A stretch of DNA of 64,000 nt from Bog-756 sp963806455. GTDB lineage: Bacteria; Actinomycetota; Acidimicrobiia; Acidimicrobiales; RAAP-2. Of the stretch, positions 59,701 to 64,000 are shown one piece after another. The stretch is taken from positions 434,001 through 498,000 of the forward strand of contig CAWDXZ010000002.1 of assembly GCA_963806455.1 (NCBI GenBank), read 5' to 3'. The notes under the pieces were generated by a model, which made no database searches, was not told the DNA's origin, and saw only the letters and a list, made by a program, of their open reading frames with translations. Position 1 is the first letter of the stretch. Each line of letters opens with the position of its first letter. A program made the translations under genes and the position numbers.

Positions 59701-60405
59701 GGCGTCATGGGCGACGTGGTCCTCACGGTGTGTGTAGTGGCTGTCGTTGGTGGCGAGCAGAGGCGCACCGATCCGGCGGGCGATCTCCACCAGGGCCGGG
59801 TTCGTCTTGTGCTGCTGGGGGAGGCCGTGGTCCTGGAGCTCGACGAATAGGTTGTCCCGGCCGAAGATGTCCTGGAGCCGGGCGGCCAGGGACTCGGCCT
59901 TGATGCGGTCGTCGGCCAGCAGGGCCTGGAGGACCACCCCACCCAGGCAGCCGGTGGTGGCGATGAGCCCGGAGCTGTGCCGCTCGAGCAGCTCCCAGTC
60001 GACCCGGGGCTTGTAGTAGTACCCCTCCAGGTAGGCGGCCGACGACAGCTTGAGCAGGTTCCGGTAGCCGTCGTCCGACTCGGCCAGCAGCGTCAGGTGG
60101 TAGTAGAGCTTCTCGCCCCCACCGGCGTCGCCCCCCGTGTCGTCCACCTTGCCCCGCCGCACCGGTCGTTCGTGGCGAGACTCGGCGGCCATGTAGGCCT
60201 CGGTGCCGATGACCGGATTGACCCCGGCGCGCCGGCAGGCGGCATAGAAGTCGAGGATCCCGTACATGTTCCCGTGGTCGGTGATGCCGAGGGCGGGTTG
60301 ACCGTCCGCCACCGCCGCCTGGACCAGGTCGTCGACCCGGGCCGCCCCGTCGAGCATCGAGAACTCGGTGTGGGTGTGGAGGTGTGCGAACGACGATGGG
60401 GCCAA
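56764..60405 (-). CDS. dnaE: DNA polymerase III alpha subunit (DnaE1 type)
   Basis: The replicative polymerase, 1213 residues. The PHP proofreading-like domain is at the N-terminus (FAHLHTHTEFSMLDG, ITDHGNMYG). The C-family polymerase core has PDIDMDFDERYRGD near residue 420 with catalytic Asp residues, and FNKSHSYGYGFIAYQTAWLKAH. A helix-hairpin-helix, beta-clamp region and C-terminal OB fold (VRLVGGVVTELTRRYTKKG) follow. A short GPAGPAGP stretch interrupts the C-terminal part. The start codon is TTG at 60405, the only one before the PHP motif. Confidence 0.96.
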   Translation of the reverse strand: MAPSSFAHLHTHTEFSMLDGAARVDDLVQAAVADGQPALGITDHGNMYGILDFYAACRRAGVNPVIGTEAYMAAESRHERPVRRGKVDDTGGDAGGGEKLYYHLTLLAESDDGYRNLLKLSSAAYLEGYYYKPRVDWELLERHSSGLIATTGCLGGVVLQALLADDRIKAESLAARLQDIFGRDNLFVELQDHGLPQQHKTNPALVEIARRIGAPLLATNDSHYTHREDHVAHDALLCVQTGALIDDPKRFKFEGEEHYLKSAAEMRHLFAELPEACDNTLLIAERANVEIDFGRPSLPRFPVPPEFTGEDYNQRAAAYLRALSFAGAEERYGVPVPAEVATRMDYELGVIADMGFSAYFLVVWDLIRFARSRRIRVGPGRGSAAGCCVAYCLQIVDLDPIRYDLLFERFLNPGRMQMPDIDMDFDERYRGDMIRYAAERYGPDHVAQIVTFSTIKARAAVRDAARVLGYPYIVGDKIAKAMPPLLMGRDTPLSACLDRTEGHEDGFSAAAELRAMYDADPEARRVIDVAKGLEGLRRQDGIHAAAVVITDQPLTEYVPVQRKPDGEDPEAAPIVTQYEMHGVEELGLLKMDFLGLRNLSVIERTLDLIEASTDTRPDIDRVPLDDPETFAMLCRGDSMGVFQLEGGPMRSLMRSLAPTSFDDVAALVALYRPGPMAQNMHRDYADRKNGRQQVSYLHPDLEDILAETYGLMIYQESVMRVAQKFAGYTLAEADNLRKACGKKIRALIRAEREKFVAGCAAQGYGEALGTQLFDIIEPFADYAFNKSHSYGYGFIAYQTAWLKAHHPVEYLASLLTSVKDNKDKTAVYLAECRSLGIEVLVPDVNRSLSDFAADFSGGGAAGGSSAPGPGAITFGLAAVRNVGEGLVAHIVAEREAHGRFADFYDFCQRVDPSVLNKRTIESLIKAGGFDSLGHPRRGLCLAFEEIVDRTLERRREHDAGVVSLFASLEPEVDGQAGGFGDTRLPIPDTEFDKSQRLAFEKEMLGLYISDHPLMGLEASLARLTDCTLAELRDIDPESPAGPAGPAGPGAPGGEGQVRLVGGVVTELTRRYTKKGDLMGTFVLEDLNASIEVFVFPKCMADYGALLDDDAVVVIKGRVDLRDDRLKLVCMEVKRPELSLEGCGDLRVTLPLNALTDRVVDGLKRLLREHPGDSPVFLHVGDTVLRLPSEFNVDSQRGLIGELRVLLGPNAIQR

Positions 60406-60444
60406 CGGGTGGACGCCTTCTGGGATGTGCCCGCCTGTGGCCGC

Positions 60445-60465
60445 TTCTCCACAGGCTGTGGACGA
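60445..60465. promoter_or_regulatory. Two head-to-head DnaA-box-like sites upstream of dnaE
   Basis: TTCTCCACA (60445-60453) and TGTGGACGA (60457-60465; TCGTCCACA on the other strand) each match the actinobacterial DnaA box TTGTCCACA at eight of nine positions, 3 nt apart. They lie 40-60 nt before the dnaE start, in the 149-nt gap between dnaE and bpa. Confidence 0.5.
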
Positions 60466-60554
60466 GTTACAGCAGTGTCATTCGACCATAGCGCGGTGCG
60501 GCGGCCCCCGCGGCGAGCCCTCCTGGGGGTGCGGGGACCCCGCGGACCGGGGGC

Positions 60555-61088
60555 TCAGAGATAGGTGCCGGGGCGGCCGATGTCCGGGGTCGCCCCGGCG
60601 GGCAGCGAGCGCTGGCGCATCTCGTCGAGCTGGGCCCGGGCCGCCACCTGTTGGGCCACCAGGGTGGCCTGGATGCCGTGGAACAGGCCCTCCAGCCATC
60701 CGACCAGCTGGGCATGGGCCACCCGCAGCTCCGACTCCGACGGCGTCGGCGAGTCGAAGGGGATCGAGACACGGTCGAGCTCGGCCACCAGGTCGGGGGA
60801 GAGGCCCTCGGCCAGCTCGCGTATCGACTGGTCGTAGATCTCGCGCAGACGGGTCCGGCTGGCCTCGTCGAGGGGGGCCTGGCGCACCTCGTCGAGCAGC
60901 TGCTTGACCATCGACCCGATGCGGAGCAGCTTGGCCGGCTGCTCGATCGACTCCTTCTCCGGCCGGTCACCGCCCGACGCGTCGGCGCCCGGTTCGAGCG
61001 GGGCGTTGCCCGGCGCCGGTCCGTCGACCACCTCGGGCCGCAGCGGGGTGTCGTCGATGCGGTCGGGTGCGGGAGGTTCGGTCGCCAT
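60555..61088 (-). CDS. bpa: Bacterial proteasome activator (Bpa/PafE, DUF2587)
   Basis: An ATP-independent ring that opens the 20S proteasome gate in actinobacteria. The core EQPAKLLRIGSMVKQLLDEV, APLDEASRTRLREIYDQSI, LVGWLEGLFHGIQATL and RAQLDEMRQ is nearly that of M. tuberculosis Rv3780. The C-terminus is GTYL where the gate-opening tail is GQYL. 177 residues after a disordered acidic N-terminus of about 45. The proteasome genes are outside the window. It starts 2 nt after the preceding stop, so it is in the same operon. Confidence 0.9.
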   Translation of the reverse strand: MATEPPAPDRIDDTPLRPEVVDGPAPGNAPLEPGADASGGDRPEKESIEQPAKLLRIGSMVKQLLDEVRQAPLDEASRTRLREIYDQSIRELAEGLSPDLVAELDRVSIPFDSPTPSESELRVAHAQLVGWLEGLFHGIQATLVAQQVAARAQLDEMRQRSLPAGATPDIGRPGTYL

Positions 61089-61090
61089 GC

Positions 61091-62254
61091 TCAGATGTTG
61101 CCACCTCCGGCCAGGGCGACCAAGGGGACGAGCATCTCGTCTGCCGTCAGCGATCCGTGCCGGCTGTAGAGGCGGCTCTCCCCGGTGTCGGCGGGGTCGA
61201 CGAAGGCGATCGGCGCCTGAGGGATCAGGGCCACGTCCCCCAGCCGGGGGAGGAGGTCCTGGTCGAGCGGGCCGCCGAACAGCCCCTCGTCGATGGCCTG
61301 GTCGCGCCCTTTGACCCAGGTCGTGTCGCCGTAGCGGTCGGCCGCCGCCTCGGCGAGATCGGCCGCCCCCCCCGGGTGGGCGTGGAGCCACCGGAACCGG
61401 CCCTCGCCGGACAGGAAGTGCACCCCGGCCATGATGTCCCGGCCCAGCAGCTCGAGCTTCTGTCCCACGTCGATCTGCCCGTGGTCGGCCGTCACCACCA
61501 GGACGGCGTCGGTGGGGAGCTCGCCGACCACGTCGGCCACCAAGCGGTCGACCGCCCGGAGCTCGGCGTCGTAGAGCTCACCGAGCCCGCTGGTGTGGGC
61601 GACCTTGTCGATGCCGTCGTAGTAGGCATAGACGAAGGGCTCGCCCTGGCGCAGCAGCCGGCCGACCTCGAGGGGGAGGGACGAGGGCACCCGGTAGCCG
61701 TGCAGGGGCGAGTCGCCCAGATGGGCGGCGGTGAACCCCGTGCCGCCGAACTCGCTCCGCGACACCACCGGCACGGGACGGTCCGACCCGCCGAAGGGGG
61801 AACACGACTGGAACCGGCGCGCCGGCACGGTGCGCCGTCCGTCGCGGGCCCGTCCGCTCCCCACCGTCCAGCGCAGGGCGTTCAGGATCTCGTCGCCCAG
61901 GGCCAGGCGGTAGCCGAGCAGTCCGTGGTGGCTGGGGGGGAGCCCCGTGGTGATCGAGGTGAGGGCGCAGGCCGTGGTGGTGGGGGCCACCGAGGTGATG
62001 GCGCGCTCGATTCCCTCCCCGGCCGACAGGGTGGGGGCGAGCCCAGCCCGGTCGCGGAGCTGCTGCCAGCCCAGCCCGTCGAGGACCAGCAGGACGACCT
62101 GGGCGGCCCGGCGGGCGGCGGCGGGCAGCCACTCGGGCCCGTCCTCGGTCTGGTGGCGGTCGAAGAGGGCCGGGACCAGGTTGGCGATGCAGGCCCCGGG
62201 GTAGTCGGGGAGCACCGGGGGGACGGGGGGGGCGGCCGGCACAGCTGCCGACAC
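61091..62254 (-). CDS. Alkaline phosphatase-superfamily protein (nucleotide pyrophosphatase/phosphodiesterase type)
   Basis: 387 residues. LLVLDGLGW holds the first metal Asp, SVAPTTTACALTSITTG the nucleophile Thr region, YYDGIDKVAH and VTADHGQIDVG further metal ligands. The domain matches type I phosphodiesterases, which cleave nucleotides or phosphonates; no signal peptide is seen, so it seems cytosolic. GTG 62254 gives the family start; GTG 62242 is an alternative. Co-transcribed with bpa and the preceding gene. Confidence 0.82.
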   Translation of the reverse strand: MSAAVPAAPPVPPVLPDYPGACIANLVPALFDRHQTEDGPEWLPAAARRAAQVVLLVLDGLGWQQLRDRAGLAPTLSAGEGIERAITSVAPTTTACALTSITTGLPPSHHGLLGYRLALGDEILNALRWTVGSGRARDGRRTVPARRFQSCSPFGGSDRPVPVVSRSEFGGTGFTAAHLGDSPLHGYRVPSSLPLEVGRLLRQGEPFVYAYYDGIDKVAHTSGLGELYDAELRAVDRLVADVVGELPTDAVLVVTADHGQIDVGQKLELLGRDIMAGVHFLSGEGRFRWLHAHPGGAADLAEAAADRYGDTTWVKGRDQAIDEGLFGGPLDQDLLPRLGDVALIPQAPIAFVDPADTGESRLYSRHGSLTADEMLVPLVALAGGGNI

Positions 62255-62268
62255 TAGCCACGGCCGGC

Positions 62269-62991
62269 TCAGCTCCGGGGCAACAGCCCCCTGACCGTCT
62301 TGTAGCAGTGGCCGTCGCGGGGGGTGGTGATGGCGGCCACCACGTAGTGGGGCTTCGACCCGAGCGCCGTCGCCAGGTCCTTGCCGGCCAGCCGGTCCCG
62401 TCGGGCCACGTCGAGGGCCCGCTCGGCGCGTGGATCCTCCACCGGGAGCCAGTTGTCGCTCCGGCCCCAGCCGAACCGCACCCAGACGGTCCGGTCCGTC
62501 AGGCGACGGAAGAGCACCGGTCCCTTGGTCGGGACGATCAGGGCCAGCGAGGGGCGGAAGCCCCGGAACTCCCAGTACGGGGCGGACGCGCCGGGGAACC
62601 CCAGCACGTGCTCCTCCACCGGGGCGGCCAGGCGGTGGAGGAGCCGGCGCACCCGCCGCCCGTGCAGGGTGCCCAGGTGGCGGGGCAGACCCTCGGACGT
62701 GACCGCCTCGGGCTGGGCCAGGTCGTCGCGCTCGGGCTCGTCGGCCAGCTGGGTCTGGACCACGTCGAAGGGCGAGAGGTCGGGAGCGTGGTCCTCGGGC
62801 CAGGACACGCGCACCCGGACCAGGGTCCCCGAGGCCAGGTCCACCCCGATGGTGTCCTCGCGGTGGCAGGCCAGCACCAGCAACGTGAGCTGGGAGCCGC
62901 CGGTGACCTCGATGCGGGTCCGGGGCTGGATGGAACGGGCCAGGTTCCGAGCCGTGCCGCTGCGCGGTGTCCGGGTCGAGTGCCGGCTCAC
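62269..62991 (-). CDS. Protein of unknown function
   Basis: 240 residues, soluble, with a basic N-terminus. Notable segments are IEVTGGSQLTLLVLACHRED, LHRLAAPVEEHVLGFPGA, YWEFRGFRPSLALIVPTKGP and FGWGRSDNWLPVEDPRA. I do not recognise the family. It starts with GTG overlapping the stop of the YyaL-type gene (GTGA) and ends 14 nt before the phosphodiesterase gene, so it is one link in a four-gene minus-strand operon ending in bpa. Confidence 0.65.
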   Translation of the reverse strand: MSRHSTRTPRSGTARNLARSIQPRTRIEVTGGSQLTLLVLACHREDTIGVDLASGTLVRVRVSWPEDHAPDLSPFDVVQTQLADEPERDDLAQPEAVTSEGLPRHLGTLHGRRVRRLLHRLAAPVEEHVLGFPGASAPYWEFRGFRPSLALIVPTKGPVLFRRLTDRTVWVRFGWGRSDNWLPVEDPRAERALDVARRDRLAGKDLATALGSKPHYVVAAITTPRDGHCYKTVRGLLPRS

Positions 62992-64000
62992 CCCGCTCCG
63001 TCCCATCCCGCCGCGGCCTCGTCCAACTGGGCCGACAGGGTGGCCGGGTCGTCGGCCGGGGCCCGGCAGGCGTACCGGCGGCAGACGTAGGCGCGGCCGG
63101 GCTCCCGGCCCTGCCAGAGCGGGGAGGCGGTGGGCTCGCCCCACGCCAGCACGCCTTCGGGGAGCCAGCGACGCCGGACCACGTCGACGAGGTCGGGCCG
63201 GTCGCCGGCCACCACCACCTCGGTGATCCCGCCGAGGAGGATGTCGGCGGTGAGCAACGTATGGGCGAAGGCGGTGGGGTGCTGGCCGAGGAGCGGGCCG
63301 AACATGTCGACCACGCCGCGGGCCCGGTCGGTGAACCGCGGCTCCCCGGTGATGGCGCCCAGGCGGGCGAAGGCCAGCGCGGCGACGGCGTTGGAGGAGG
63401 GAGTGGCGCCGTCGAAGACCTCCTTGGTGCGCACGATGAGCGGCTCGGCATCGTGTCCGGTGGTGAAGAACCCACCGCCGTCCTCGTCGGCGAAGAGGGC
63501 GACCATGGCGTCGGCGGTGTCCACGGCGCGCTCGTGTCCACCGGGCCTGCCCGGTGAGCTCACCCAGCCGGGTGAAGGCGTCGACCAGCCAGGCGTAGTC
63601 GCCGGCGTAGGCCAGGTGGCGGCCGCCACCCCGGCGCTGCCAGCTGCGAAGCCATCGGCCGTCGGGGCGGCGCAGATGGTCGACCAGGAAGTCGCCGATG
63701 CCGGCGGCCGTGTCCCGCCAGGCCGGGTTGCCGGTGGCGGCGGCCGCCTCGGCCAGCGCCGAGGCGAACATGGCGTTCCACTCGGTGAGGACCTTGTCGT
63801 CCAGCCCGGGCCGGGTGCGTTCCGAGCGGGCCCGGAACAGTCGGTCTCGCCCGGCCTCGATGACCGGATCGCCGCGGAGCGACTCCCCGGGAGGGCGGCG
63901 CAGGATGGATCGGCCCTCCCAGTTGCCCCCCTCGGTCACGTCGAAGAACGCCGTCACGGCGTCGACGGCCGGCTCCGCGCCGCCCTCCGTCCCGGCCAGG
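62988..64000 (-). CDS. C-terminal part of a thioredoxin-domain protein (YyaL/DUF255 family) with an apparent frameshift, partial
   Basis: The family has an N-terminal thioredoxin-like domain, which would lie beyond the right edge, and a six-hairpin glycosidase-like body, which is what is seen. Segments: GLDDKVLTEWNAMFASALAEA, YAGDYAWLVDAFTRLGELTG, then FFTTGHDAEPLIVRTKEVFDGA, SSNAVAALAFARLGAI and a Cys-containing C-terminus (AYVCRRYACRAPADD). The frame changes at 63534-63540: after GQARW four bases stand where three are expected before ERAVDTADAMVALF. One extra base, a sequence error or a real mutation, is likely. Function is unknown in bacteria. Confidence 0.75.

Noticed and set aside
1..64000. 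tRNA, rRNA, riboswitch, CRISPR, insertion sequence, integrase or prophage
   Set aside because: I looked for T-loop sequences with matching stems, conserved riboswitch cores, spaced repeats and transposase or integrase motifs by eye and found none. Covariance-model searches would be needed to exclude small RNAs.

Overview
The window is high-GC DNA coding almost throughout, with GTG and TTG starts common and 4-bp stop/start overlaps frequent. The gene set points to Actinomycetota: an RNase J, LexA with a divergent LysM gene and NrdR, a SepF/YggT/DivIVA block after ftsZ, an S15-pnp-M16-dapB-dapA-rnj-ftsK backbone, and a Bpa-type proteasome activator. The order rpsO-pnp-M16-dapB-dapA-rnj-ftsK-miaB-miaA-dapF-hflX-lexA-LysM-nrdR parallels mycobacteria. 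The recA/recX genes that sit between ftsK and miaB there are absent here and replaced by a carboxypeptidase and thrB. An early-branching class such as Acidimicrobiia is my guess, not something the sequence proves.

Layout. 1-3.1 kb: end of a membrane flippase-like protein, HAD phosphatase and crotonase (minus), 1-Cys peroxiredoxin, rpsO. 3.3-13.4 kb: pnp (with an apparent frameshift), M16 peptidase, dapB, two related TetR genes with a ferritin-like di-iron protein, dapA, rnj. 13.4-26.4 kb: ftsK, D-Ala-D-Ala carboxypeptidase, thrB, miaB, miaA, dapF, hflX, dapC, dapD, dapE. With dapA and dapB this is every dedicated step of the succinylase route to diaminopimelate. 26.4-33.6 kb: lexA and a LysM gene diverging across four SOS boxes, nrdR, a PIG-L deacetylase, dinB, a frameshifted DUF3040 gene, a ROK kinase, an HNH nuclease and a lipoate-ligase-like protein. 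33.7-51 kb: the division and wall (dcw) cluster mraZ-rsmH-ftsL-ftsI-murE-mraY-ftsW-murG-murC-murB-ftsQ-ftsZ, then pgeF, a YggS-type PLP protein, sepF, yggT and divIVA. murF and murD are missing from it. 51-64 kb: a DksA-type protein with a long Lys/Pro/Ala repeat tail, lspA, rluD, a group-2 sigma factor, histidine phosphatase, Rrf2 regulator, dnaE, bpa, a phosphodiesterase-like protein and the end of a YyaL-type protein (frameshifted).

The genes join up functionally. The Dap enzymes make the meso-diaminopimelate that MurE adds to the wall precursor; MraY, MurG, FtsW and FtsI use that precursor under control of FtsZ, SepF and DivIVA. LexA probably ties division to DNA damage through the LysM gene.

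Regulatory signals are unusually readable. Many genes have a TAnnnT -10 box 6-10 nt before the start codon with no ribosome binding site, suggesting abundant leaderless mRNAs. Other signals are an MraZ-type repeat operator, a perfect palindrome around the ftsZ -10, a SigR/SigH-type promoter before the sigma-factor gene, and paired DnaA-box-like sites before dnaE. Three genes (pnp, DUF3040, yyaL) each carry a one-base shift, which probably reflects draft-quality sequence. I found no tRNA, rRNA, CRISPR array, insertion sequence or phage, and no clearly new multi-gene system; the novelty is mainly in regulation and in the altered dcw cluster.
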